Virus record (IMG/VR): IMGVR_UViG_3300000882_000020
Coordinates: 1 to 25,222 of that record
Direction: 5' to 3' (one strand)
Origin: a virus
DNA length: 25,222 bases
How positions within the stretch are numbered: position 1 is the first letter of the stretch; every line of letters begins with the position of its first letter. Under the pieces are notes generated by a model that did not search any database, was not told where the DNA came from, and saw only the letters and a list, made by a program, of their open reading frames with translations. This document shows, piece after piece, positions 7,618 through 15,756 of this stretch. The position numbers and the translations under genes were made by a program.

Positions 7618-10206
7618 ATGCTAAAAACATCTTTTGCTTCTTTTTTTCATGAATCACATAAAAGACCAATTAAAAAAAAATATTGGTCTCCTAAAAAAAT
7701 AAAAAATGTAAAAGAAAATATTTTTACATTTAAAAATCACTATCAATTAATTTCAGAAGGGGGCCAAGCAGCCGAAAATCTTATTGTAGATTTAAAAAAG
7801 AATACTGGTAACGAAAATTTAAAGTATGTACGAGCCAATCCTACTCCTGAAGTCATTGACGAGATACAAAGACTTCTTACAATTTTAAGAAGTAAGGGGT
7901 TTGTAGATTCTAGAGAACCTTCTTATTATCTAGGTTCGAGTCGTTTATTTGCTATCAAAGCAGGTATTAGAGCACCAGAACCTAATGAAATAGAAACTAA
8001 AGAAATTATTCAAAAAGCTTTGGTTGCCAAAAAAGATTTTGGTGATATTGATTTAGATGTTTATTTCAAAGATGGGGTAACTACTAAAATAGTTAAAGAT
8101 TTTTTAAATTCAGAATTTCCGGGAAAATATGCTGCAGATACAGCAGCGGAAGAAGTTAATACTGCTGTAGTTGTAGGAAATTCTAATAATGTTATTCAAA
8201 TTGATATTGTTAACATTAAAGGTAAAGAAAAATACTTTGGAGTTTCTCAATTTGCTAGTATGGCAGACATGGCTCAAGGAATTAAAGGAGTAGTAAGAGA
8301 TCTTTTGATTAGAGGAATTGCTGCCTCAACTTCTATTAATCCGGAAAAAACAAAAATATTAGACCAAGCTATTGAAAATACCGAAGAGTATAAAAATTTC
8401 GTAGAGAAAAATAAAAAGAATGGCGAAATCACTTATGACATTCGTTATACCTTAGGTGGGGATGGATTAGCTTACAAGATTAATTGGATGGTTAATGGAG
8501 TAGCTAAGAGTTACAGTAAAGGGGGAGTAAAATTTGATCAATTACATCGATTTGTTAGCGGCAAAGAAGTAGACCCAGTCATCTATGATGATTTAGATAC
8601 ATTAGCTGCTATTTTAGGTTTTGCTAACCCAGATCATTTAAAACACGTGGTTAAAATGGCTGAATTAGTTTCCACTTTTGATTCAGAACGTAAACAAAAA
8701 CTTTGGGACAATTTGGTTAAAAATATTAAAACTAAAATTCCCAATTTAGCTACTGGTCGCACTCAAGGTCAAATTTCTAGTCAAGAAGCTAAAAGTGCTT
8801 TTGAATACCTTAAACCTTTCTTTGGTGATGTAAACACAGAAGAGTACACTCAATTATTCGGAGAAAGTTTAAATGAGGCCGTTAAAATGGTTTCTATTCC
8901 ACACATTGATCAAATGACTGCTAAGGATTTTTGTAATCTTTTTAGTGGAGGTGCTTGGGAGGTTTCTGAAAAATATGACGGTTCTAATGTTTCTTTTGGA
9001 TTAAATGAAGAAGGTCAAATTTTTGTTAAATCTAAAAAGGGAAATCCTGTTACAGATGCTTCTGAATTTTACCAACAAGCAAAACTTTATGATAATGATA
9101 TTTTTGAAGGGTTTGCGAGATTTTTAGAAACTCTAAAAAAAAGTAAATTAGAACGTCTTTTGGAACAATTTAATGGAATGATAGGTTCTCCTATTCAAAT
9201 TTTCGGAGAGATGTTCAGTAAAGCTCACATGAATGTTATTCCTTATGCCGAAGAATTAATTGGTAATGGGGCTGTTGTTATTTTCGGAATAGTAAAGTTA
9301 GATTCCCTCAGAGGAACAGATATTACTACTACCAAAGAAGGAAAAGTTATCAAAGATAAAATTTTAGAACTTCTTAATAATTCTACTGATTGGAAATTTT
9401 ACGATAAAAAACCTCTAGCTTTAGATATTGACGAGACTATTAAGTCACAAATTCAAAAGACATGTAGTGCAGAAAATATGGCGGTAATGGCTTCACGAAA
9501 AAGAACAGGCAATGAAGCTGAAATGAAAGCTAAAGCGGTTAAGGAGTTTGAAATTTTAAAATCCCTCATTAAAAAGACTCTTTTAGGTTCTTTAGGTACA
9601 GTTCCTTCTTCTTTAGGAGCTTCAGAAATTGAAGGCGCTATTATTCGTAATATGGAAACTGGGGCTATTGCTAAGTTGGTTGATCTGGAGGGTTTTGGTA
9701 GAAGAAGAGCAGAACAATGGGCTGGAGTAGATGCACTTAAAGACTATCGAAAAAATCTTTATAAACAACTTCAAGAAGATGTGTTAAAAAATGCTGATAT
9801 TTTTATTTTGGATGATAAACAAGTTCAAAAATTAACCAATGCAATGGAAACTAAGGGTTCTCGTTTTGGTTCTATGGATGAAATGTTGGATGTTCTTTAC
9901 GGTGATGCAGCTGAAGAAGTTCAATTTCAAGAAGCTAAACAAATGGTTTCTGATTTAACTAATTCTTTAAACAATTATAAAAGGAATATTGAAGAGGCTT
10001 TAACAAAAATCAACAAAGAAGATTCTAAAGCTTTAGAAGATACGAAAAAGGCTATTGAAGCAGAAAAAAGAAGAATTGATCAATTTATGTCTGAATTGAA
10101 TAAAAGAGTTTCTGATCAACAAAATCCTTACTTATCGATTATTCGATTTGTTTTAGGTCCTAAAATTTTAGAAGAATTGAGTAAAAAATTTACTCAAATA
10201 AAGTAA
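7618..10206 (+). CDS. Nucleotidyltransferase-ligase fusion protein, candidate packaged enzyme
   Basis: An 862-residue two-enzyme protein. The N-terminal part looks like a pol-beta-type nucleotidyltransferase: LGSSRL (105-110, the GS motif), FGDIDLDVYF (141-150, paired Asp) and IQIDIV (193-198, third Asp). The C-terminal part carries covalent nucleotidyltransferase (DNA/RNA ligase) motifs: EKYDGSN (451-457, lysine 452 as adenylation site), IFGEMF (528-533), AVVIFGIVKL (552-561), IEGAIIR (671-677) and AIAKLVD (683-689). Residues 765-830 are a probable coiled coil. Tag-like peptides with [LI]-x-E sites occur at 41-49 (HYQLISEGG) and at 411-422 (TQLFGESLNEAV), just before each catalytic region, suggesting two formerly separate tagged proteins. 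The combination could end-modify and seal RNA or DNA. It follows the gene at 7317 by 1 nt. Domain calls are by motif only. Confidence 0.75.
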   Translation: MLKTSFASFFHESHKRPIKKKYWSPKKIKNVKENIFTFKNHYQLISEGGQAAENLIVDLKKNTGNENLKYVRANPTPEVIDEIQRLLTILRSKGFVDSREPSYYLGSSRLFAIKAGIRAPEPNEIETKEIIQKALVAKKDFGDIDLDVYFKDGVTTKIVKDFLNSEFPGKYAADTAAEEVNTAVVVGNSNNVIQIDIVNIKGKEKYFGVSQFASMADMAQGIKGVVRDLLIRGIAASTSINPEKTKILDQAIENTEEYKNFVEKNKKNGEITYDIRYTLGGDGLAYKINWMVNGVAKSYSKGGVKFDQLHRFVSGKEVDPVIYDDLDTLAAILGFANPDHLKHVVKMAELVSTFDSERKQKLWDNLVKNIKTKIPNLATGRTQGQISSQEAKSAFEYLKPFFGDVNTEEYTQLFGESLNEAVKMVSIPHIDQMTAKDFCNLFSGGAWEVSEKYDGSNVSFGLNEEGQIFVKSKKGNPVTDASEFYQQAKLYDNDIFEGFARFLETLKKSKLERLLEQFNGMIGSPIQIFGEMFSKAHMNVIPYAEELIGNGAVVIFGIVKLDSLRGTDITTTKEGKVIKDKILELLNNSTDWKFYDKKPLALDIDETIKSQIQKTCSAENMAVMASRKRTGNEAEMKAKAVKEFEILKSLIKKTLLGSLGTVPSSLGASEIEGAIIRNMETGAIAKLVDLEGFGRRRAEQWAGVDALKDYRKNLYKQLQEDVLKNADIFILDDKQVQKLTNAMETKGSRFGSMDEMLDVLYGDAAEEVQFQEAKQMVSDLTNSLNNYKRNIEEALTKINKEDSKALEDTKKAIEAEKRRIDQFMSELNKRVSDQQNPYLSIIRFVLGPKILEELSKKFTQIK

Positions 10207-10207
10207 C

Positions 10208-10235
10208 TTGATTTAAAACAGTTAGAGGTTATTAT
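10208..10235 (+). promoter_or_regulatory. Sigma70-like promoter before the QueD/QueE unit
   Basis: TTGATT (10208-10213) and TATTAT (10230-10235) are 16 bp apart, with -10 only 7 nt from the ATG at 10243, so the transcript would be leaderless or nearly so. The match is moderate (4/6 and 5/6). Confidence 0.35.
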
Positions 10236-10242
10236 CCAATAC

Positions 10243-10521
10243 ATGGGCAATAAAATTTCTCTGGAACTTGATGTAGATCAAACTAACCGTATTATTGAAT
10301 CTTTACTTTTTGCATCTTCAGTGAGTGTGGGTGCAGATTGGAAAAAAGAAGATTGTGAGAGCATGTTAAACATTGCTAGACAATTAAAAAATGTTTTGAG
10401 TGATCAATTAAAATTGAATAATATTAATTTTTATAAAGAAGATTATTACGAAGATTCTTGTTCTGAAAATATATTAAATGAATTTGGAAATCAGTTTGAT
10501 ATTGTTTCTCTTAATCAATAA
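10243..10521 (+). CDS. Hypothetical acidic protein
   Basis: A 92-residue acidic protein that I do not recognise. Residues 5-60 look largely helical (ISLELDVDQTNRIIESLL, then SMLNIARQLKNVLSDQ), and the C-terminal tail is rich in D, E, N and Y. It has no membrane segment or metal-binding motif. It begins 36 nt after the ligase-fusion gene, with a moderate sigma70-like promoter in the gap, and lies 9 nt before QueD, so it may be the first gene of the QueD-QueE unit. No function is assigned. Confidence 0.6.
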   Translation: MGNKISLELDVDQTNRIIESLLFASSVSVGADWKKEDCESMLNIARQLKNVLSDQLKLNNINFYKEDYYEDSCSENILNEFGNQFDIVSLNQ

Positions 10522-10530
10522 TATATAAAT

Positions 10531-10962
10531 ATGCCTTTTACATCTACTAAAATTATAGAGTTAGGTTCTTGTGCTTTTAGACAATGGAAAGCATCTGATA
10601 CGCATTGTTCTAAAATTCACGGATATCAACTAAAAGCCAAATTTTGGTTTACGGGAGAACTAGATGAACGTAATTGGGTTGTTAATTTTGGCGGTCTTAA
10701 AGAATTAAAACATCAACTCCAGCAACAATTTGACCACACACTATGTATTGCTATTGATGATCCTTTATTATCAATATTTCAACAATTACACGAAGCAAAG
10801 GGATGTGATTTGAGAGTTATGGAAGCTGTGGGTATAGAAAAAACAGCGGAATGGTGTTTTAAGAAAGCAAATGAATATATTAAAAATCAAACAGATAATC
10901 GTTGCAAAGTTACTAAGGTAGAAGTTTGGGAACACGAATTAAATAGTGCAATTTACGTATAA
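10531..10962 (+). CDS. queD: QueD-like 6-carboxy/6-pyruvoyl-tetrahydropterin synthase
   Basis: A 143-residue protein of the PTPS/QueD fold. The catalytic segment is THCSKIHGYQL (23-33), with Cys four residues before His as in the family. FDHT (67-70) supplies the Asp-His pair, and the C-terminal VEVWEHELNSAIYV carries the conserved Glu and the A-x-Y ending. The usual H-G-H zinc site reads H-G-Y, and the N-terminal A-A-H motif is replaced by AFRQW, a pattern I recall from marine phage and cyanobacterial members; metal binding may therefore differ. QueD converts dihydroneopterin triphosphate to carboxy-tetrahydropterin on the way to 7-deazaguanines. QueE lies two genes downstream. FolE and QueC are not in the window. 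Confidence 0.82.
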   Translation: MPFTSTKIIELGSCAFRQWKASDTHCSKIHGYQLKAKFWFTGELDERNWVVNFGGLKELKHQLQQQFDHTLCIAIDDPLLSIFQQLHEAKGCDLRVMEAVGIEKTAEWCFKKANEYIKNQTDNRCKVTKVEVWEHELNSAIYV

Positions 10963-10963
10963 A

Positions 10964-11176
10964 ATGAAAAAACAATTAGAAATTATTAACACCACTTTTG
11001 AAAAGGTAGTTCCGAAAAATGAATCTGATAAAAGTAATTTTTGGACCTTTTTAACAACCACATTTTCTACATTTTTTGCATTTTTGTTCATTATGTTTTT
11101 TATGTTGTTTCTACACCCTTTTGGGTGGTTGAGTATTATTATTATGACTCTATTATATAAATTTGTTATTTCTTAA
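10964..11176 (+). CDS. Small membrane protein
   Basis: A 70-residue protein with a charged N-terminal half (KKQLEIIN, then FEKVVPKNESDK) and a hydrophobic C-terminal half with two likely membrane segments (about 24-44 and 48-68) separated by HPFGW. The start at ATG 10964 is preferred to an earlier in-frame ATG at 10946, which lies inside queD; this leaves 1 nt after the queD stop. It ends 4 nt before the QueE start. Its function is unknown; it may be an inner-membrane protein carried in the queuosine-type operon by position only. Confidence 0.6.
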   Translation: MKKQLEIINTTFEKVVPKNESDKSNFWTFLTTTFSTFFAFLFIMFFMLFLHPFGWLSIIIMTLLYKFVIS

Positions 11177-11180
11177 AATT

Positions 11181-11936
11181 ATGGAAGAAAATTATTTGCT
11201 TATAAGTGATGATGGTCCTGGGTTTCATACCATAGAAGGTGAGGGACGTCTCATCGGAACCCCTAGTATTTTTATGAGGTTGTTCGGGTGCAATTTGACC
11301 TGCAAGGGTTGGTCGTCACCAGACTCCCCTAATGGTTGTGATTCTTATATTTCTTGGTCAGTAAAAAACAAATATACATTTGATGAAATGTTTGGTTTTT
11401 ATGAAAGACAAGGATTTATTGAAAAATTAAAAAGAGGTGATGTATGGAAAATCACAGGAGGAGAACCCACTTTAAGACAAGACCCTCTTTTAGCCTTTGT
11501 ACGAATGTTTCAAGAAAAGTATCAATTTCAACCACGTATTGATTTTGAAACTAATGCTACTTTACCATTTAAGGATGATTGGATGAGTAAAGAGTTTAAT
11601 GTTAGTTTTACTACTTCACCAAAATTTTCTTCTAATGGAGACCCTGAAAATAGAACATATAACCCAGATGTTTTAAATTTTCACATCAAACAAAATTCTT
11701 GTTTTAAATTTGTAATTAGTAATCACGAAAAAGACATTGAAGAACTTTTCAGAAAATATATTGATTCAGAACGAGTTAAAATACCTAAACATTTAATTTG
11801 GTTGATGCCTTGTGCTGGGTCAAGACAGGAACATATTGAAAGAGCAGCAGGAGTGGCAGAATTAGCTAAAACTTTTGGTTTTAATTTTAGTGCTCGTTTG
11901 CATCTTTGTCTGTGGGATAAAGCTTTGAAAGTCTGA
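11181..11936 (+). CDS. queE: QueE-like 7-carboxy-7-deazaguanine synthase (radical SAM)
   Basis: A 251-residue radical SAM enzyme. The N-terminus GFHTIEGEGRLIGTPSIF is characteristic of QueE. The cluster motif is C37-x3-C41 followed by C53, with an 11-residue insertion before the third Cys (NGCDSYISW); QueE proteins are known to vary here. WKITGGEPTL (89-98) is the SAM-binding GGEP motif. QueE converts carboxy-tetrahydropterin to carboxy-deazaguanine. An upstream in-frame ATG at 11163 would overlap the previous gene; the ATG at 11181 aligns better with the family start. With QueD in the same unit the phage may boost host queuosine or preQ0, or modify its own DNA with a 7-deazaguanine. Confidence 0.88.
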   Translation: MEENYLLISDDGPGFHTIEGEGRLIGTPSIFMRLFGCNLTCKGWSSPDSPNGCDSYISWSVKNKYTFDEMFGFYERQGFIEKLKRGDVWKITGGEPTLRQDPLLAFVRMFQEKYQFQPRIDFETNATLPFKDDWMSKEFNVSFTTSPKFSSNGDPENRTYNPDVLNFHIKQNSCFKFVISNHEKDIEELFRKYIDSERVKIPKHLIWLMPCAGSRQEHIERAAGVAELAKTFGFNFSARLHLCLWDKALKV

Positions 11937-11947
11937 TAATTAAGAAC

Positions 11948-12565
11948 ATGAGAATAGCTATTATAGGATCCCAAAATTCAGGCAAGAGTCATTTGATTGG
12001 AGAATTTATTCAAAAATGGCCAATGTATAAAACTCCAGAAAAGACTTATAGAAACATTATCAAAAGTCGTAATATTAAAATTAATCAAGAAGGAGATGAA
12101 GAATCACAAAAAGTAATTCTCAATGCTTTAATTGATGAAGTTCAACAAGCTAGTGGAGATTTTTTAATTTTTGATCGTTGTGTGGTTGATAATATTGCTT
12201 ACACTCTTTGGTTGAATGCACATGATAAAGCATCTGATAAATTTGTCATGGATTCTAAATTTTTAGCTCTTCAAACATTAAAAATGTTTGATATTTTATT
12301 TTATATTCCTCTAAGAGACGAAATTAAAATAGAAGAAAAAGATAACAGAGACACTAATCCAGAATTTCGCAAAGAGATTGACAATATCTTTAAAGCTTTA
12401 GTTTTATCTTACGAAAAAGGTACTGGTGCTTTCTTTCCAACTGAAGATTGCCCTGCTGTTATTACTTTAGATGGGCCTCCTGATATTCGTTGTGAACAAA
12501 TTCGTCTCTATCTTAAAGATAATGGAAAGTTTTTTACAGATGAAGATGGTTCACTATTGAGCTAG
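11948..12565 (+). CDS. P-loop kinase-like ATPase (NadR/AAA_28 type)
   Basis: A 205-residue P-loop NTPase. Walker A is GSQNSGKS (7-14), and FLIFDRCVVDNIAY (72-85) corresponds to the D-R-x-x-x-D-x-x-x-Y motif found in NadR-type ribosylnicotinamide kinases and related AAA_28 proteins. FYIPLRDE after the middle helix is a further strand typical of the fold. It probably phosphorylates a small nucleoside-type substrate or senses nucleotides; phage members are often annotated only as ATPases. It follows QueE by 11 nt on the same strand, so a link to pterin or nucleotide metabolism is possible. The start is ATG without a Shine-Dalgarno. Confidence 0.75.
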   Translation: MRIAIIGSQNSGKSHLIGEFIQKWPMYKTPEKTYRNIIKSRNIKINQEGDEESQKVILNALIDEVQQASGDFLIFDRCVVDNIAYTLWLNAHDKASDKFVMDSKFLALQTLKMFDILFYIPLRDEIKIEEKDNRDTNPEFRKEIDNIFKALVLSYEKGTGAFFPTEDCPAVITLDGPPDIRCEQIRLYLKDNGKFFTDEDGSLLS

Positions 12566-12571
12566 TTTTGC

Positions 12572-12579
12572 CATAAATA
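12572..12579 (+). promoter_or_regulatory. Late-type promoter CATAAATA
   Basis: CATAAATA ends 12 nt before the ATG of the tagged 410-residue protein at 12592, in the 26 nt gap after the kinase-like gene. Confidence 0.55.
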
Positions 12580-12591
12580 ACCATATAATTT

Positions 12592-13824
12592 ATGGTTAAT
12601 TTTGATACATTAGTACAAAACATCTTGTTGAATGAAGCCGTTGTGGGTGTGCCTGATTGGTTTAATACACTTTTAGTCAAACATAAAGAATTGTTTAGTG
12701 TTGATATCACTGATGAAGATTTGAATGATTTTTTCAATCTGTTAGATGATACAAGAATTTCAGAGACTGAAGGTTTAAAAGATTTAAATAAAATTCGTAT
12801 TTTAGATCTTATGAAAACATTTTATGACTCTATGAGTCCTAAACCTAAAGATTTAAACGAATTTAAAACTAATATTACGGACAATTCAGATAAATTTAAA
12901 AATAAAATTTCAAACATTTTAACTTTAAACAAATCAAATCGTCTTAATTGGAAAATGTCAAATTCAAAAATTATTGAATTAAAACAAAGATCCAAAAAAT
13001 TAGCAGGTCAAAAAGGTGCAGATACTTTAATGGGGGAGTATGGGAATGATTTTATTATTCCTGCTGTTCAAAAAATTGTAAAAAAACGTGTTGATTTCTT
13101 TACAAGAGTACTCAACTTTAAAAGCCCAACAACACCGTTTACCAATTTAATTACAGATGTTTTTAAATATCCACTACAATACAAATCAGGAGCTAAAAAA
13201 TATACTAGTGATTTCGAGGAGGTAGATAAATTTTACATTGATAATTTAATTGAAATTGCATTAGCTGCTCAAGATTTTTATGTTAAAGAAATGACTCAAT
13301 TAAAATTAGCTAAACAAAATAATGCAGGATTAAATTTATTTGAATTAATTGTAGGACAAATATTAAACGAACAAACTCCGGGTTCAGTGTCGATTGGTAG
13401 AGGTGGTGAAACTACAACTTCTAGTGGATTGGTTGTACCGTCTTCTTATAAACCATCAGACGAAAAACCAACAACAACTCAACCAGTAGAAATACCAAAA
13501 GAAGTTATTAATAAATTAAAAGAAGAAATTTTATCAGAACAACAAATACCAAATAAAATTAATTTTTATTTGGGCAAGTCTATAGATTATAATTTAACAA
13601 ACCCAGAGACAGGAGAAAATACAGATAAAGTATTACAAACAGTTCCTGGGAATTATAAAGTAAATCAATTACAAAAAAATCCAAACGCCAAAACATTAAT
13701 ACAATCTTTAACCAGAGTGGCTGAATATACTAAAAAGAAACCAGGAGCAGGAGAAAGAATGAAGCAACTTGGAAATGCAGCAGATGCTACCTTAGCTGCA
13801 ATGGGGGTAAAACTTTATGGCTGA
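12592..13824 (+). CDS. Large protein with two head-targeting-like tags
   Basis: A 410-residue protein of unknown family. It begins MVNFDTLVQNILLNEAVVG, one of the clearest members of the tag family, with an LNE-A site that fits the T4 prohead-protease rule. A second tag-like peptide is internal: NLFELIVGQILNEQTPG (248-264). It is followed by a Gly/Ser/Thr-rich linker (265-300) and a distinct C-terminal domain. The protein may thus be two tagged modules joined. Residues 20-245 are mainly helical and charged. No enzyme motif was recognised. A late-type promoter lies just upstream, and the next tagged gene overlaps its end by 8 nt. A head-internal structural role is inferred. Confidence 0.7.
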   Translation: MVNFDTLVQNILLNEAVVGVPDWFNTLLVKHKELFSVDITDEDLNDFFNLLDDTRISETEGLKDLNKIRILDLMKTFYDSMSPKPKDLNEFKTNITDNSDKFKNKISNILTLNKSNRLNWKMSNSKIIELKQRSKKLAGQKGADTLMGEYGNDFIIPAVQKIVKKRVDFFTRVLNFKSPTTPFTNLITDVFKYPLQYKSGAKKYTSDFEEVDKFYIDNLIEIALAAQDFYVKEMTQLKLAKQNNAGLNLFELIVGQILNEQTPGSVSIGRGGETTTSSGLVVPSSYKPSDEKPTTTQPVEIPKEVINKLKEEILSEQQIPNKINFYLGKSIDYNLTNPETGENTDKVLQTVPGNYKVNQLQKNPNAKTLIQSLTRVAEYTKKKPGAGERMKQLGNAADATLAAMGVKLYG

Positions 13825-14053
13825 TAAATTCGACACACTTTTAGAAAATATTTTTCCTTCTACCATGAAAATGGTTAAGAGAATTCATTACCCCAAACAA
13901 ATTCAATTTTCAGAAACTTTTTTAAATGCTTTGTCTGAAGAATTTAAAAGACTCCAGACATTAGAAGAAAAGGAAATTGAAAATAAACCTATTAGAAATT
14001 ATAAAGAAAAGTTTTTAAAAGCTGTAGATTTTTGTGTTTCCAATTTTAAGTAA
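13817..14053 (+). CDS. Small protein with N-terminal head-targeting-like tag
   Basis: A 78-residue, mostly helical, basic protein starting MADKFDTLLENIFPS, close to the tag of its upstream neighbour (VNFDTLVQNIL), although the terminal [LI]-x-E is not as clear here (LLE lies inside). No other motif is recognised. It overlaps the end of the 410-residue gene by 8 nt and must be co-transcribed from the promoter at 12572. It ends one base before the convergent gene at 14055, and I see no terminator hairpin between them. Confidence 0.65.
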   Translation: MADKFDTLLENIFPSTMKMVKRIHYPKQIQFSETFLNALSEEFKRLQTLEEKEIENKPIRNYKEKFLKAVDFCVSNFK

Positions 14054-14054
14054 A

Positions 14055-14270
14055 TTACTTCATGTAACGGGAAATAAACCCCTGTAATTTTGAAATAATT
14101 TGTTCTCTTGAAGGGGCATTTTCTTCACCCTGGATATAATCTTCAAACTCTCTTCCATACCACCTCGCAAAATCTTGTGTGGTAATAATATTATGAAAAA
14201 CTTCAGCAATTTGTGAAGATTCTAAATTTTCATTGACTATTTGATTATAGAATTGATTAAAGTTATTCAT
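14055..14270 (-). CDS. Small acidic protein with N-terminal head-targeting-like tag
   Basis: A 71-residue protein starting MNNFNQFYNQIVNENLESS, closely matching the tag of the protein at 24864 (MKKFDEFYNNFINED). The rest is helical and acidic (FARWYGREFEDYIQGEE) with no motif I recognise. It is a single gene: gp61 ends just upstream, and a late-type promoter sits 5 nt before the ATG, so it is probably expressed late from its own promoter. A virion-interior role is inferred from tag and promoter. Confidence 0.68.
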   Translation of the reverse strand: MNNFNQFYNQIVNENLESSQIAEVFHNIITTQDFARWYGREFEDYIQGEENAPSREQIISKLQGFISRYMK

Positions 14271-14275
14271 TATTA

Positions 14276-14283
14276 TATTTATT
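14276..14283 (-). promoter_or_regulatory. Late-type promoter AATAAATA
   Basis: AATAAATA on the minus strand ends 5 nt before the ATG at 14270. It is the last of three overlapping ATAAATA copies (14276-14290). It overlaps the gp61 stop region. Confidence 0.5.
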
Positions 14284-15290
14284 TATTTATTAAATTTCAT
14301 TAAAGCTTCAATTCCAGTAAAGGAATTTTCTACTATAAACTTATAAGGAAATTCTGTCAAACCTAAAGAACAACAAATTTCATTAATATCCTTGTATTTG
14401 TCCATTTCTTTAGGCCAAATAAACATCTTTTTGTTTTGTTTAATGAGTTGTTTAATTTTCTTATCCATTTGTTTGTTATTTTTGTCATTATCATAAACAA
14501 AAATAATTTCATAACCAAAACACTTCTTTAAAAAGGTTTCTTGTCTTTCGGTCATAGTTGAACCTCCAATAGCTACTGCATTTTTAACAAACATAGCATC
14601 AATAGGTCCTTCAAAAACAAAAACATAAGGTATAGAAGAATCTAAATTATTTTCTCCATATAAACATTTTTCCCCGTATTTAGTAAGATACTTTGGATAC
14701 TCATTACCATCTAAAGAACGACTCTGATAAGATTCTATTTTTCCTGTTTCGGAATAGAAAGGAATAATCAAACGATTTTTATGAACATAATCTTCACAAG
14801 ACACATAAAGAGATTTGGGTCGATTAACAGCTTCTAAAATTTTTCTGCCTGTACAATAGTTAATAGCAGTTTGAATTGATTTGTATTCTTTTCCTTCTTT
14901 ATAAAACTCACATTCTTTGCTATTACATATATCAATACTATCTGTTGGAATAGAAGGTATCTCTACTTGCTTAGTTTCAGTTTGTTTTTCAATTTTTACA
15001 TTTAGGTCTACTGAACAAGTAAAATTAGAAGACTCTTTTAATATTTCATGATAGTTTTGATGGGTAACTTCTTGAATCCAATTAATTTCTTTCCAAGACT
15101 TACCACAATTAAAACAATAAAAATATCGATCATCTACGAAATAAAATAGACGTCTTTTTCTACCAGAAGAATCTCCTTCGTGACACACACAACACTCTGC
15201 ATTGTAGACTTTTTGATACTTTTTGTATGTAGGTCTTTTACAACGAGTGTAAATAGTCTGAATGACATAATCTTGAGGCAATCCTTCCAC
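14283..15290 (-). CDS. 61: gp61-like DNA primase
   Basis: A 335-residue DnaG-type primase. The N-terminal zinc-ribbon has C33/C34-V-C36 and C59-x2-C62 (CFNCGKSW). The central region includes HKNRLIIPFYSETGKIESYQSR, typical of the primase core, and the Toprim domain has FEGPIDA (226-232) and YDNDK (266-270), the catalytic Glu and Asp pair. In T4, gp61 makes RNA primers together with gp41 helicase, which is not in this window. The start is GTG at 15290 with AAAGGG directly before it; an in-frame TGA seven codons upstream excludes a longer form, and the TTG at codon 4 is an alternative. Length matches T4 gp61 (342). Confidence 0.88.
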   Translation of the reverse strand: MEGLPQDYVIQTIYTRCKRPTYKKYQKVYNAECCVCHEGDSSGRKRRLFYFVDDRYFYCFNCGKSWKEINWIQEVTHQNYHEILKESSNFTCSVDLNVKIEKQTETKQVEIPSIPTDSIDICNSKECEFYKEGKEYKSIQTAINYCTGRKILEAVNRPKSLYVSCEDYVHKNRLIIPFYSETGKIESYQSRSLDGNEYPKYLTKYGEKCLYGENNLDSSIPYVFVFEGPIDAMFVKNAVAIGGSTMTERQETFLKKCFGYEIIFVYDNDKNNKQMDKKIKQLIKQNKKMFIWPKEMDKYKDINEICCSLGLTEFPYKFIVENSFTGIEALMKFNK

Positions 15291-15327
15291 CCCTTTAGTA
15301 TAATATCAATAAAGAAAAATAAAAGGA

Positions 15328-15756
15328 TTATTTTTGACCGACAGAAATATCTCTTTGTCGTTTAGGGGCATTAAGAATAAAGCCTTCAAGAATGGTAGCA
15401 ATTTCTTTAGCATCACTAGAAATTTTAATAATACGAGAAGACAACTCTCTAGAAATACCCATAAAGAGACTTCCGGGGCGATCAATTTCACCTATCAATT
15501 TTTGTAAACAATCTGATTCGGTATTTTGCATTTCTTTAGCAAATTCCTGTAATTTAGAAATGTAATTTGCTAATCCACCATTATCACCAAAAGATTGAGG
15601 GACCGGAGCAGGCTCTACACCATAATCATCTGGACTAGCGACTCCACCTTCTTTAGGAGCAGCTTCTTCTTCTTCTTCGGGTGTTTGTATTTCTTCGGGC
15701 GCTACTTCGTCTTGTTCAAGTAAAAAAACTTGTTGGTATAAGGAATCAAATTTCAT
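15328..15756 (-). CDS. Acidic protein with N-terminal head-targeting-like tag
   Basis: A 142-residue protein starting MKFDSLYQQVFLLEQDE, a tag-family member with an LLE site. Residues 18-60 are strongly acidic and Pro-rich (EEIQTPEEEEEAAPKEGG), probably disordered. The C-terminal 80 residues are predicted helical (LANYISKLQEFAKEM, then SRIIKISSDAKEIATIL). No enzyme motif is found. Acidic, helical proteins of this kind occur among T4-type head core or scaffold components, but that is only a suggestion. A late-type promoter lies 13 nt upstream, arranged divergently with another that faces the membrane protein at 15783. Confidence 0.68.
   Translation of the reverse strand: MKFDSLYQQVFLLEQDEVAPEEIQTPEEEEEAAPKEGGVASPDDYGVEPAPVPQSFGDNGGLANYISKLQEFAKEMQNTESDCLQKLIGEIDRPGSLFMGISRELSSRIIKISSDAKEIATILEGFILNAPKRQRDISVGQK

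Noticed and set aside
10524-10531. TATAAATA on the plus strand at the queD start
   Set aside because: It overlaps the A of the ATG itself, so transcription would begin inside the gene; queD is not an expected late gene. Treated as chance in AT-rich sequence.
14276-14290. TTTA repeat run as a microsatellite or origin element
   Set aside because: Only about four units; better explained as overlapping copies of the late promoter motif next to the tagged gene.
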